Below are positions 46,301 to 58,900 of a DNA stretch of 64,000 nucleotides, in pieces. Both the position numbers and the translations under genes were made by a program. Below the pieces are notes generated by a model, which did no database searches, was not told where the DNA came from, and saw only the letters and a list, made by a program, of their open reading frames with translations. The first letter of the stretch is position 1. Every line of letters starts with the position of its first letter. This DNA is from Bilabrum cf. latius (taxonomy: Eukaryota; Bigyra: Bicosoecida; Bigyra; Bicosoecida). Location of the stretch: positions 806,001-870,000 of the forward strand of contig OZ237745.1 in NCBI GenBank assembly GCA_965178125.1, in the 5' to 3' direction.

Positions 46301-49300
46301 AGATTGTGAGGCAGCAGGGCTTCCTGTCGGCGGGGTCCTCCGGCGACAGCAGGGACGTGGATGGCCTGCAGTCTCTTCCTGACATCATGTCGCTGCGATT
46401 CCCTGAGGATCGCCGTGCCCAGATCGTGGCTTCTGCGCTGCAGTCTTCGAGGGCGCAGCCAATCGTGCTATCGGACGGTGACCTCCAGCTCATCCAGCAG
46501 GATCCAAGCACAGACATCGCGCAGCTGAGGCAGACGAGGCTGCTGCTGATGGCTCGCCGGACGTGTGCCGCTGCCGCAGGCAGGGGTAGTCTTACGGTAG
46601 GCACGCTGATTCCATCGACATCCACCGGGATCTGCGTCCCGCCCATCGTGATGCACGGGGTGACTCGTTCCGGCAAGAAAGTGGTCATTGATTTTAGCGC
46701 CGTTGCCTCCATTTAGTACAGCATCACGGACCTCCCAGAGTTCCTCAATGGCTTTGCCGCTGCGATTCGGGTGCAACCGGCCGGGCTGCCGCCTGCCATG
46801 AGGCGAGAATGGGTCCTCCGGCACGTTCCACACGAGGCCTCGTACTCGGCGGGGGGTGTGTTGATGGGCCTGGGCGTGCATGGGCTGCTGCATGCAATGG
46901 CACCGACCGATCTGTTTGAGATACTCTCGCGCCGGCACATCGGGCTAACCTCTGGCGTGCTTCTGGGCCTCGCGGCGGGTGCGCGCTGCACACAGGATTC
47001 GATGGTCTCCAAGGCAGTGAGCCTGCACCTGCCGGCCATACTGCCCGACCTGTACCAGGATGTCAGCCTGCAGCCCATGGTGCAAACCTGCGCGCTGCTG
47101 GGCCTCGGGATGGTGTATGAGGGCACGGCGCACAAGATCATGGCGAAGTTCTGTCTCGATGAGATCGGGCAGGACGTGCGGACCAAGCCCGTACTCGGCA
47201 ACGAGGCATATTCGCTCGCAGCTGGCATGGCTCTGGGATACATTGGGCTCGCACAAGGCAGCAGACCCTCAGGCCTGCAGGACCTTGCCATGATATCACG
47301 GCTGCGCACGCTGGCGTGGGGGGGCACTGACGCCGAGATGCACAGGTCGGCCCATGCCGAGATTGACGCGCCAGACACCATGCTGCGGTAGCCTCGCGTG
47401 CGCATGCACCTTACGGCAGCACCGGCGGTTGTGGCCCTCGGCCTCATATACATGAGGACCGGTTTGCCAGCAGCTGCCGAGGCGCTCAAGCTGCCAGACT
47501 CGCTTGAGGCCCTACGACCTGTGCGTCCTGACGTGGCGCTGCTCCGAGTGACCTCACACGCGCTGGTGTGCTGGGACGAGGTGGAGCCCACTCTTGACTG
47601 GGTGAAAGAGCAGATTCCATGGGGCGTGCGGTGCATCATGGCGACGAGAAAAGGGGTCGAAGAGAAGGCGCTGGCGCAGCAAGGCGGCGGACAGGGCGGG
47701 CTGGCGGCGGTCATGGCCCTTGCTGACGGGGACAGCGGGAACGAAGACAGCGACGATGACCTGTGCGACCCAAGCCAGGCGGCTCCAAGCATCGATGCAT
47801 CAGCCGATGCGAACCCAGAATCACCCGAAGGTGGACGGGCAGCAAGGGGCTCCACGGGTTTGGAGCAGGAGCGGAGGCGCATCGCGCGGCAAAGGGAAGC
47901 TCTCCGGGCTAGACGTGCCAAGCTGCACGAGCAGACTGGCTTTGCGCACGGCAAAGACCTGCCGTTTCAGGGGCCGTCCGTGGACGCGGCTGACCTGGCC
48001 CTGTTGGACGAGAGGGCATGCCGAGAGATCCACGCGTACTGCCTGGGAGGTGCAGCCCTTGCCCTCGGGCTTCGATTCGCGGGTTCGTGTAACCACGAAG
48101 CGCGCGACACGCTTCTGCAGCTCATGCTTCACTTCGAATCCATTCGAGTGAAGGACGAGAAGGACCTCCACTCCATGCGAGCTGCCATTGCGCTGCCGCA
48201 CGGGGACGTCGTCCGGAGGCAGAGAAGTCGACGTGGCATGACGCACGTGGTGCGCAAGGTAGGCTCAGAGGGGGAGACAGTCGTGGAGCAGGACCTGGCT
48301 GCAGCCGTCGACGGCATGCCAGAGACGTGGGAGGGCAAGCTGCCTTCCTTCAGGGCATTGGCTAGAATCAGGGCACAGCATAGCCTGGTGGAAACATGCC
48401 GCGGGTGTGTCGTCCTCGCTCTTGGCATGGTGATGGCTGGAACCGGCGACACCTCGAGCCTTCGCTGCATCCGCGCAGCGCGGTTCAAGCTCTCTAGAGG
48501 CATGGACTATGGCCACCACATCGCACAGCAGCTGGGTCTCGGGCTGCTGTTCATGGGCGCATCTCGCTGTAGCCTGTCCTCATCTCCTGATGCAGTGGCC
48601 ATGCTGTATTCAGCCGCGATGCCTTACTTTCCGTTCGGATCTGGCGACAGCAGGTTTCACCCCTAGCCGGCCAGGGCCCTGTGGGCGTGCGCCGCAGACA
48701 GGCGCTGCCTAGACCTCGTCGATTCGCGCACCGGCAGCGCTGTGCGCACCAGCGTGGTGCTATCTGTTGTATCTGGGAGAGTGTCCACGGAGCGGTCTGG
48801 CGGCGGTTCCACCACAGGGCAGCCGCCGGCCCTGCCGTGCTGCGATGCCTTGCAGCCTTGTAGGACCCCAAAGGACGTTGGTGTCGCGGCACGTGAGGCT
48901 GGGCTGCTCGTTCAGAGCTTCAAGGCAACCTCACCCGTCCTGCTGCCTCCGCTGTACCTTGTGGCTGGCATTACCGTGACGGATCCGAAGTTCCATGATC
49001 TGCTGGTGCTCCCAAGGTTCAGCGAGGAGCACGCCCGGGCGCTGACTGCTGGGGATGCTGAGTTGAGAGCGTCAGGCGGTGGTGCCAGCGAGCAAGGGGT
49101 CAGCGCTGGTATGGCAGCGACTGGCACGGCTGGCTCGGGTCATGCCGGTGACCCGATGTTGGATGTGCGCTCCCCTGCGTTCGGAGACCAGTTGGCGGCA
49201 GGAGCGCCAGCGATCCTGTGCGTGCGATGCACCGCAGGCTGCTCCTTGCTGGTGGAACCAAGGTCCGTAGATCTGAGTCCTTCTGGGATCCAGAAAGCTA

Positions 49301-49947
49301 GAGAGCAGGTCGCAGCCGTGCTGAGCACGAGCTCGGCGCCCTTGGTAGGCAGTATCCATGGAAGTAGCCATAACGCGCAGCAGTTTGGCGGCCATGGCGA
49401 TGCCGGTGTGTCTGCTGGTGCCTTTGAGGAGATCGATAGCGCTGACACGGACGCCATGGCTCTCCTCTTCGGTACAGTGGGCTAGCGGCAACACGGCCCT
49501 AGCTCAGGTGCTGGAGCTGGCGACGGTTCGTCACTCGGAGCAAGTACCCGCAAAGGGAGGAGGAGCAGGAGCGACACGGTTCCATCCCCCAGCCTTCGAC
49601 AAGGTGCGATGGTAAGCTCGGAGGCAGCCTGCATTCGAGCCAGTGTGGCGATCGGCCTCGAGGACACTGCTGGCGTGTCCGCCGCGATCGTCGGTGCGGG
49701 GGAGGGTTCGATCGCCTTGGAGGCGTTGCGAAGGCGCTCCGAAGTCGCGGCAGAGCGCGCTGCGTCGCGGGCGGGAACTGAGGATGGGGCCAGGGAGCGT
49801 GCGCTCTGCACGGCGTGCTAGGCAGTGTCCATGTGTCTCGAAGCGGGGAGTGCAGCCGCGGCAGGGCTGGGGTGTGATGATACAGATTCTTCGGTGGAAG
49901 ATTTGCTGGCTGGATTTGAGGCCGCTGAGGTGCTTCGGGGCCTATGA
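43318..49947 (+). CDS. APC1: anaphase-promoting complex subunit 1
   Basis: APC1 is the largest scaffold of the APC/C ubiquitin ligase that drives mitotic exit. A single frame of 2209 aa, from ATG 43318 (MDRALELVC) to TGA 49945-49947, is interrupted by about fifteen TAG codons. The N-terminal propeller region is recognisable (QVLPFEPIGIYRL; LQHPMEAPAFV; LLIVFDRSAQRHAVLKI). The proteasome/cyclosome repeats occupy about residues 1180-1780: GGVLMGLGVHGLLHAM, TSGVLLGLAAGARC, QTCALLGLGMVYEGTAHKIM, SLAAGMALGYIGLAQG and HLTAAPAVVALGLIYMRTG. TAG 48664-48666 in FHP-Q-PARALWACAADRR aligns with the Gln of human YHLQALRHLYVLAAE. It is longer than human APC1 because of low-complexity linkers (for example 43750-44400). 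The C-terminus is shorter in recognisable sequence. Confidence 0.93.
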
Positions 49948-51149
49948 GACACATCCCCTCGATAGCTTTTCTGCTGATTTCTGGCCTACGCTGTCAGGAC
50001 AACACCTGGTCGGGTCGAAATCTGCCGCCTCTGGTCCCTTCTGCCTCTTCTTCCGAAGATTTTTGAACACCGAAAGGATGTTTACATGCTTCTTAGATCG
50101 ATGTGCGCCATCGCCTGCTTCAACGGGCCAGGTTCGGGGGGAGCTGATATTTTGTGGACTCAACTCAAAAGCGCACGCTATCGCGAAGAAACATCTGGAA
50201 CGAGGGCCCGGGACCTACCAGACTTCACGCTTCAGCTGCAATGGCCTAAACCACCTAAAGCTCCACCCTGGGGACCCATTTCCCCTTGGGGAGCGTCAGC
50301 ATTCACGTTCCCTCCGGTGCTCGCTGCCGGCACCCCGTCCTGCTGCCCGTTCTGAGCCAACCCTGCCTTGACGTTGGCGATCGCCACGGCGAGTTTGTTG
50401 TTTTCGGCTGCCCCTACAGCCAGGCTGGCAAAGTCCTGCCGGACAAGTATTGTAGTGTGCGATTTATGAATTCACGAACAAGAAGGGTGGGCAGTTCAGG
50501 GGTTAAAAAACGTGAAAGTGGAGAGAGAACTGGAATCGAAGCACAACTTCCCAACTACAACGATTGTGGAGAGAGAGAATTATCTACAAGTTCGAGACGC
50601 GATACCCTAGAATTTCGCGATTCAATGGTTGGAGACTCTCCCAATGGAGAGGATCTGGTCCAGACACCCGGCGGGGTCATCTGGTTGGCAAGGTGGATAG
50701 CAAGGGGAGACACAGATTGGGCAGGTCGAGGGTTGTGTTGTTGGGTTAGGCCTATTGGGCTGAATCATGAAGCGCTCCGAACGATCGGAGCGCCTCCAGA
50801 CAGTGATCGGATCACTTCTTCCAAGATGATGAGCCACGTCACCTCCAGGCTCTGAGTGCAGGGAGTCCCGTTGTTAGCACCATGAAGCGAGGGATAGTGA
50901 ACACCATCCCACTTGTACATGCCCTTGGCAAGACCAACCCCGCGCTTGTGCATTTGCTGCCCGGCCCAAGGTGCGAACGTTCGATTTGCTGCAACCCATG
51001 GATCACGGGCGCTCAGATCAACTCGTGCTCACCAAGACTTTGAGCAATACACCAGACTCCGTGTTTGCGCATTGCCGACTTTATATCTTAAGGTTGGCTT
51101 TGATTACTTCATCCGGTGCTCTCGGTCGACTGTTCGACTGATCACGGCC
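49948..51149. other. spacer upstream of cyclase copy B
   Basis: This is the longest gene-free stretch (1.2 kb). From about 50983 it is similar to the leader of cyclase copy A. The part before that is unique and contains a perfect 9-bp hairpin at 50772-50793. Several open frames of 60-190 codons exist on the plus strand, but none shows a recognisable domain. A degenerate element could be hidden here. Confidence 0.45.
50772..50793. other. perfect 9-bp inverted repeat
   Basis: GCGCTCCGA (50772-50780) and TCGGAGCGC (50785-50793) are exact inverted copies around a 4-nt loop, ACGA. It lies alone in the spacer between APC1 and cyclase copy B. No flanking T tract or conserved RNA structure is visible. 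Confidence 0.8.
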
Positions 51150-54100
51150 ATGGGTGGAGTTGCTGGCATCAAGAGCTCTCGCGTCGCTCCCAGCCCGGGC
51201 CGGCAACAAAAACTACATAGCGATGCTGCCTCGCGCAATATGGCCAATATCGAGCACACACGGCCCAGACAGGGCATATGCCTGGGATTCTAGAGCCAAT
51301 CCGACGAGCAGGCGTTCGTGAAATACCAGCGTCATCGAGATGCATCCAGCTTCCGGCACTCAATCATCGTTGCTGCCGCATCTTCTCTCATCATTGCCGT
51401 ATACGAGGTAGCTGCACTACAGTCACCATGGATGCCAGCTGGTAGAGTGGCTATGCTAGCTGCTTCTCTGGCTTTCTTGGCGGTGGGAGCGAGGTGTCAC
51501 ATGTTCGTGCCGAGCTGCTTCCACGCTCCGATCATAGCTTTTCTAGCCATCGAGACAATTCTGATGTACTATCAATGGGAAATGTCGCTCCTGCACTACT
51601 CGGAGTCGGCTGCTACGGCTAGGCTGTACGATGCCTTCCTGGGCGGCCACACAACCTACTGGGCAACCACCACAGGCTACTGGTCGATGCTCACATTGCA
51701 CAACAGCGGGCTTCGATTCTACTGGAGCAATATCATTGCAGCACTCAGGCTGCTGCCGCTGGTAGCCATGCCACTTCTCAACATGTGGGCTCTTGAAGGC
51801 AGGGCCATGCCAGAGCAGAGATGGGGGTACTGGGCGCTCATCCTCAGCGTGCTCGGCATTGGCAGTGCAAAGCTGTACTTCCAGGAGCGGTCGCAACGGT
51901 CGGAGTTCATTCAGCTCCATAGGCTTGTTGGTGACAGTCAGAGGAGAGACAGCCTGTCGAAAAGCAGTGAGACGTTGCTATTGCTCAAGCGTGCCGGCCC
52001 GTCGATCAGCTGCCGCGTGCGCCGCCTACGCCACAAGAGACGTCGTGCATCCATATCCCACCAGATCCATCTCTTCTTCTTCGCAGTCCTTCCACAGACT
52101 ATCGCCGCTGCACTGCAAGAGAATGCCATGGTGACCCGCCTTGCCGCAATGCCCGCCCGAGAGGTCGCGGCTGGCTCGCCACGCTCAGAAGATGCAGTGC
52201 ACGCGAGCCAGAGTTAGCTCCCGCAACGAAGCAAGAGCAGTAGAGCATCATATCGAGTGGAAGCATCCATCGAGGATGACTCGGCCAAAGCGCCGAATAA
52301 TCTTCCAGCTGTGCCTCGCCAGCCAGGCGTGAACGAGGCACACCACGACAGTGCGGCGTCCTCGCCGGGAGCGGATGAAAGGTCGGGGATTGGGATCCGC
52401 AGCGGCAGCAATTCGCCCGTGCCATCTGCTGCAGCCATGCGAGGCCATCGTCATTCTATTGAAGCCTCGACACGCGACGGCAGCAGCCGGCGGAGCAAGT
52501 CTCCCTCAAAGCGGTTGGAGAAAATGATATCTAGCAGATCGCTGCCCTCCAGTTACGGCCAGCAATCTGGAAGGAATGCCAGTCGCCAACACGTAGCTGG
52601 GCTTGACAGCAGCAGGTGGGCAGACCGGGAGTCACCAGACCACACCGGGGTAGCTAGCGCTCGAGCTTCAAGTCCGGCCAGCCATGATCTGCAGGCAGCG
52701 CATCACTAGTTGCTAGCTGCAGGAGGCAGCACCGGTCCGACGATGCACGCGCGAGACCGGGGATAGTCGCACGAGGTGCTGTCGAGCGAGTCACCGCTCA
52801 CGAGCTAGGCAGGTGGACCTACAGCGACAGCTACCGAGTTCGGGCTCGAGACTCCGATCACCTATCAGCATGAAAGCGTCGCCATCATGTTCATTCATAT
52901 CGTGAACTTGAAGGATATCGTGGCGGGTCGCGATGGAGTGCTGCTCGTGCAGGAGCTCAACCGGCTGCTCGTTGAGATGGACAGGATTGTGGATGATAAC
53001 CGGGCGTACAAGATCATGGCAATCGCTGACATGTACATGTGCGTCGCGGGCGACTCGATCGCAACCACCACGAAGGTGCCTGGGGAGAATCACGTGCTCC
53101 AGCTATGCAAGGCCGCCCTCAGAGTCATGCAGTTGGTGAACACGGGCGAGTTCCAGGTGGAAGGCGTGCCTCTTCTGCTGAAGATCGGCATCAACTGCGG
53201 GCCCGTAGCATCGGGTGTGATCGGCAGGAAGACCTTGAACTATCACGTGTTTGGCGATGCTGTGAATGTGGCGTCCCGCATGTGCTCCACCTCAGAGCCG
53301 GGGTGCATTCAGCTCAGCTCTGATGCCGCGCAATGCCTCGAACAGCATGGAGGGTGGCACCTGCTGTTATGGGAGCGCGGGGAGATCATGGTGAAAGGCA
53401 AGGGGCTCATGCAGACGTACTGGCTTCCAACTGACATAGAATTCCCGTCAACTATGGCTTAGGTCCCGTTCGTGGACGAGTCCTCAGGCAGTTCTGTTGA
53501 CTACCCATGGATGAAGTCCGTTGGCGATCTGGGTATCATCGCCAAGCTGGAGGCCTCCTTACGAAAGGAGGCAGGCCTTTTCGTGCGTGGTACTCTATCG
53601 TTCACAGTGACAAGCTTTGAGCTCATGCAGAGCCTGGTACGAATAGCAAGTCAAAGCACCGACTCGGAACAAAGAATCCGCATCGGAAACACAGACAAGG
53701 CGAGCGAGGAGTGGGCGTTTATGGTCGAGTCGCAGTACACGCACTACAAGGCGCGGAAGCAGCGCGACGAAGTGCTGCGCAGCACGCTGCTCCACTTTAT
53801 TGCTAGCGTTGTGATTCTATTCGTGTACCACATGGCCTCGGATGCTGGCCCAGAGGCAGAAGATCTACATCAGCAAAGGGTGGCCAGTGGCAGCCAGATT
53901 GTTGCTGGGGTTGTGCTTGCAATCAGCACCGCGGTATTGTTTGGATATCGGCGCAGCGAGTCCCAAGGCTGTCACGGGAGTGGCAGACCCGCTGGCGCGC
54001 AAGGCAGCAGTAGACGTACCGACCGCCGCGTGTCGCCCAAGCTCGCCTCTCGGGGCTCGAACAAGAGACTACGTAGGAGCCAGTGCGAGTTCTGCTGCGG

Positions 54101-55822
54101 TTCGCCATGGTTCATGGGACAGAGAGGCCCTCAGGGCATTCTCGAGTCCCCATCGACGGTCATCTCGATAGTCGCCACTTTGCTCGCGCTGGTCGCGACT
54201 GCTGTCATGCACGTGGCAGGGTCTGTCGATGTCATTCTGGAGGCTGTGCTCGCCGTCCATATGGTGGTCCTCGTGGCGCGTTACCGAGGCCTGCTCGGGT
54301 CCACCATGGCCTTCACTGCGTCATGCATTGGTGTCGCAGCGTCAATCACGAACGGTGACATGAGGCAGATATCGCTGGTGGCAATCGTGCTGTTCACCAG
54401 CTCGACCACCGTAGCAACGCAATGCTACGAGGCGGAAGTACAGACGCGCCAAAAGTTCATCATTTCGTTTACCGTAAAGAAATAGAAGGGAAACTGTCAG
54501 GCGCTGCTCCGCAACATGCTCCCTTCAGGGTACCACGTGGAGCGCCTGATGCGGGGCGACGATGTGGTGGAGCAGCTCGACAACGTCGTGATGCTCTACT
54601 CTGACATCGTGGGATTCACCCCGCTGGCGGCCAAGCTGCAGCCACATCAGCTCATCACGCTGCTCCACGACCTGTACGAGGGCTTTGACAACAAGCTGGA
54701 GAAGTCAAGCAGCAGCCTTTACAAGATGGAAACGATCGGTGACGCATTCATCGTGTTGGGAGGGCTTCGTGCATCATCAGAAGCTGACAGGAGCCGTACA
54801 ACAGCTGAGCGCAAACGCAGGGAGAGCTCGATCACTGCTTCAATGGATAGATTCAAGCAGAGCGTCTCGCTGGGAAGCTCGCTCGCTGCCAGCGGTGCAG
54901 TGGTTCAGCGAGGCGGACAGCAGGACGGCACAGCAGCCGGTCAATCCCACGATACGTTTCGTGACACAGCTTCGGGGCCTAGCACGAACGGTGCCGTCTC
55001 GAGCGACGACGCCCACAACGTGCCAACAGCGGCTGTGCGAGCTACAGAAGAGCCACAGGATGAAGCGGATGCCGAGTCGGCAGCCGGGTCGGTAGTGGTG
55101 TGTGTTGGGCCGGGAGAATCCAACGCGCTGGAGCTGGCACCGATGCAGGCTGGCGGGCACGGTGAAGGTCGCTTGGATGAGCAGGCAAAGGGACGGCGCA
55201 ACGAGAGCATCAGCCAGACGGGAGGAACTGCGATGGGCCGAGTTGCTGAGCATGATGAGCAAGCCTCTAGTGAGGGGGCGAACCGGGACAAGGAGCCTGT
55301 GGCAGTCCAGCAACAGCGACCACGAACGGCTCCTGCCTCGGGCCGGGCTGCCCTTATTGCGCAAGACGCGCGAGCTATCGCTAAGTTTGCCACAGATATG
55401 CTGGCCGTGATTGCTGGCATCCGGGTCAAGTACGACTTGCCCGAATTCGACATGCGGATCGGCATCCACGTTGGACCTGCCGTGGGCGGCATCTTGGGCG
55501 AGTCGAGGCCCAGGTACTTCGTGTGGGGGGAGCACACAACTAGAACCGAGGCCCTCGAGTCCAAATGTCCACCGGGGCAGATCCTAGTATCGGATGCGGC
55601 AGCAAGGCTGATCGAGCGTGCGTCAAGCAGCGGAGCTGCCTTTGACAACGAGACCGTGGTGACCGTTGGCAGCCACTCCATGGTGGCCCACCAGCTCCGG
55701 CGGGTTGGCAGCCGCGAGGTGGAGCGAGAGCCAGTGGACATTCCTGAGATGAGCTCCAGCCCAGAGCCCGATGCAGGCCCCGTGCAGCTGCCAAGGGTAA
55801 GCCCGCTGCAGGCATGAATGCA
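50983..55822. repeat. right arm of a large inverted duplication (cyclase copy B)
   Basis: This is the inverted counterpart of 26459-32010, about 19 kb away and in head-to-head orientation. The shared parts are nearly identical by eye, including silent positions and about 170 nt of leader. The arm is shorter because it lacks two blocks present in copy A. Confidence 0.9.
51150..55817 (+). CDS. two-domain class III nucleotide cyclase, copy B
   Basis: The 1555-aa frame runs from the same start context as copy A to a TGA, with TAG codons at 51291, 52215, near 52710-52810, 53460 and 54483. Membrane segments precede each of two cyclase domains (residues about 573-755; about 1122-1212 plus 1410-1525), and the active-site residues match copy A. 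Compared with copy A it lacks a 141-codon block near 52461 and a 63-codon block near 55090. It has an unrelated linker at 53440-53724 (copy A: 28749-29124) and a short unrelated patch at 54464-54496 where ISFTVKK replaces TQLNALE. None of these changes breaks the frame, so both copies are probably functional. Regulation may be shared because the 5' leader is conserved. Confidence 0.88.
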
Positions 55823-55915
55823 TGGTTTGAATGACGTACAGCACTGCTAACGGTTGTCAACGTATTTTGAGTTCAAGACGTAATGGTCGCAATCCATCAG
55901 AGAGGCGGCCATCGC

Positions 55916-58900
55916 TCACGTGATATCCATTGCCGCATCCATTAGTGCCTGCAGCTCGCGCAGGCTGGATGCGAGCGACTCTGCCGTAGCTGGCGATCCA
56001 TCTATTGCTTCATCCTGGTCACCATCGAACGCGCCAGACAATACCCCGGTCCGATCTCTCGCGCACAGATCATCTGCTTCAGTGGAAGGGATGGACCGGA
56101 TGAGCCCACCACCTGCCCCCACATCAGCAGCAGCTGCTGCTGCCACGAGTGGGGGCGCTGGCGTCGCACCCCTCTTTAGAGCGTCCGTGTCATCCGCGCG
56201 GCTATCATCACTCGCAAGGGTGCGGCGAGCTAGTTCGAGCGCAGCCGTGTACTCGTGGCCCCTGTCAGCCACGCCTAGATCCGTTCGCCCTGCTGCTGCT
56301 GCAGCAGCGGTGCCCCAGGCCGCCCCACGACCGCCCTTTCTCCCACCCTCAGCCGAATCTACTTCGTTGTGCCCGCCCTGCGATCCTCCGGCGAGCACTT
56401 CATCGATCTGTCTCTGCAGCTTGTCGAGAGCGTCATGGACCTCGCGGGCCTCTGCGCTCAGCGCCGGCTGCTCGGCCGCCCTGGTACCTGCTTCTGAGGC
56501 TCTTGGCTGGACGCCGGCAGCGACGTCGTCCGCGCTCACGTCTGCATGCCCTGCGCTTTGGGGCTCCAACAGATCCAACGGGCTCTCGTACGCCTCGAGC
56601 AGTTGTTTGGCCCTCGCCTGCAGCCTCTCGGTGTCGCGCATCGAAGACAGCCGACTGCGTCCATCATCGTCGTCGTCGTCGTCGCTACTACCGCCCTCCT
56701 GCTGCTCTGCGCCTGCGCCTGCTAGACACGCGTCGTCTGCGCCTTGCTCTCGCTTGCTTTCCTCGATGACCCGCCGGATGGCCCTCCTCAGCTCCCCTTT
56801 GGACAGCGCGCGCAGCACGCCGGTTTCCTGGGCCCCGTCACCCGGCGGTTGCACCACCGGTGCTCTCCTGGACGACGACCCGGACTAATTGCCGGGATCT
56901 GTGCGTCGAAGCGCCTTGAGAGCCTAGTCTAGCTTGCTGAGTTGCTATTGTGCTGCGCTGGTTGGTCCCAGCACGTCCTCTGCCGGTGCTGGGCGCCCTA
57001 CAGACTCCTCGCCATCATCACCGCTCGTGTCGCCCTGGCCCTGCGCCGCTGGACCGGCATGACCGGCAGCGGCCTCACCGCCCAAGCCCCAGCCCGTGAG
57101 AAAGAAAGAGGGCATCATGACCAGTGGATTGGTGCGACGGGGCGCGGGCTGCTGCCCAGATCCAGTGCCAGCACCCGCGAGTGACGGGGCCACGTGGGCC
57201 TGACCCTGCGAGGCCGGTGCGCCTCCTTGGCTTGCTGCCTGCTCGAGTTCCCGTTCCTGCCGAATGCGATACTGCGCAAACGGGTTCTCGATCGGGGTCG
57301 GGGCGCGATCTGTCGCCTCCTCGCTGCCTGCCTCCTCGCTCTCCTCCCCCGTCCAGCCGGCCGCGTGATCTCCATCCGCCTGGTCGGCACGGGCCGCTGC
57401 GTCGCCAGCCGCCCGTGCCCTGTCCAGCAGCACGCTGGCATACTCGCGCAGATCGGACTCATCGTCTTGCGCAACGATGCGACTGCCTGGCCTGCTGCCG
57501 CGGCCCGGTCCGGTCACGCCATCTGCTCTGCCACGAGCCGGAGACTGTGGAGCAGCGCCACCAGCCTGCCTGGTTCCAAGCAATACGCCTGCCAACTACC
57601 GGCCGGTGGACCGCGCTTGCGGGGGCGTGGACGCGGCCTGGAGAGCCCTGGCTCGGACGCCCTTGGCCGGCAGCTTCTTCTTCACGCTCTTGGACGCAAA
57701 CTGCCGCAACTTTGCCGCTGCTGCCGCGCTGGGCAGCTCGGGATCTCGATCGGCTGCCGGTGCAGCCTGCTTGTCGCGACCCTTGGAATGCGGCGATGCT
57801 GCCCGCGAGGCACCCTCCTTGGTCTGCGTGCCGGCGGTTCCGTCGCCGAGCTTGCTCGACCTCGCCACGCCCATCAGGCCCAGCCTCGCGTACTTTTCTC
57901 GCTCTTGGCGCTGCTTCTGAATGTGCGATGCACGGTCCTGCAGCTCCAGGGCCTGGGACAGCAGGCTCCTGGCCGACGCGAGGCGAGCGGCGCGCTTGTC
58001 GAGGGCAGCTTGCTGCTGCTCCAGCGCGTTGAAGTCTTCGATGGACGCGCCCTGCTGCTGGCTCCTCTCCGCCGCCGCCCCCCTGCTAGACGATGCAGCC
58101 AGCCTGCTGCTTCCAGGACGTCGCACCCTAGCTCCCGAATCAGGAGTGCTTCGTCGCGCGCCATTTCCTGCAGCGCGTCTCCCAGGACTCCCGCGACCAC
58201 CGTGCAGTGCCCCACCCGCCACTGCGGCGTCGCTTTCACTCCCGAGCCGGCCAGGCGTCCCCGGCACCCCTTGCTGACCGTCCTCCTTCTTGGATTCAAA
58301 GGTGCCGATTCCCCGTTGGCTAGGAGACTACCCCTGTCGGTGCGCTGCCCCCCTCGTGGGGGTGCCACCCGAAGTCGTCCTGTACCCCTCTGCCCCCCTC
58401 CTGGGAGTGCCACCCGGGGTCGTCCTGCCCTGCCGAAGCGCGCCATCAATGTTGGTGCTGCTGCCGGTGTGCCGAGCGGATGGAAGAAGCGCGCCGCACT
58501 GGATCGGGGAGCGCGGCGCGCGCTCCATGGGCAGAGCAAAGGCTCCGGTGGTGCCCGCCTCCCCGGGGATTGCCTCGGCGAAGGGCGTCGCTCCCACGGA
58601 GCCAGAAGCCCCGCCCGCATCCACCGCAGCGGCGGCGGGCACGGCCCTCTCCTCCTGCCCCAAAATGTCGGTCAGGCTAGTTCCCGGCCGTTGCGTCCAA
58701 CTAGCCGATCCGGGTTCACCATCTTCCATTGGCATCTCCCCCGCATCGCCGCCGGCCCCTTCCCTTCCCGCCCCTTGACCCCCCCCGGCGACGGGAGCGA
58801 CGTACTCGCCCAGCAGGGAGCGCGACGCGACCGGCACGGGTGCCGGGGGGCGCCTGCGCCGGACCCCCGATGAAGATGACGAATGAGGGGCTTGGGCCTG

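Noticed and set aside
46713-47954. 413-codon minus-strand frame opposite APC1
   Set aside because: The plus strand encodes clear proteasome/cyclosome repeats of APC1.
50286-50855. 189-codon plus-strand open frame between APC1 and cyclase copy B
   Set aside because: It shows no recognisable domain, no clear start context and shifts composition midway; kept as unexplained spacer.
26459-55822. The inverted duplication as a transposon or retroelement
   Set aside because: No transposase, reverse transcriptase, terminal inverted repeat or target-site duplication was seen at either arm's ends.
57194-58873. 559-codon plus-strand open frame opposite the disordered protein
   Set aside because: Both strands are open here because of composition. 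The minus frame is preferred because it connects through TAG codons to the flanking segments and contains coherent helices; confidence is still limited.
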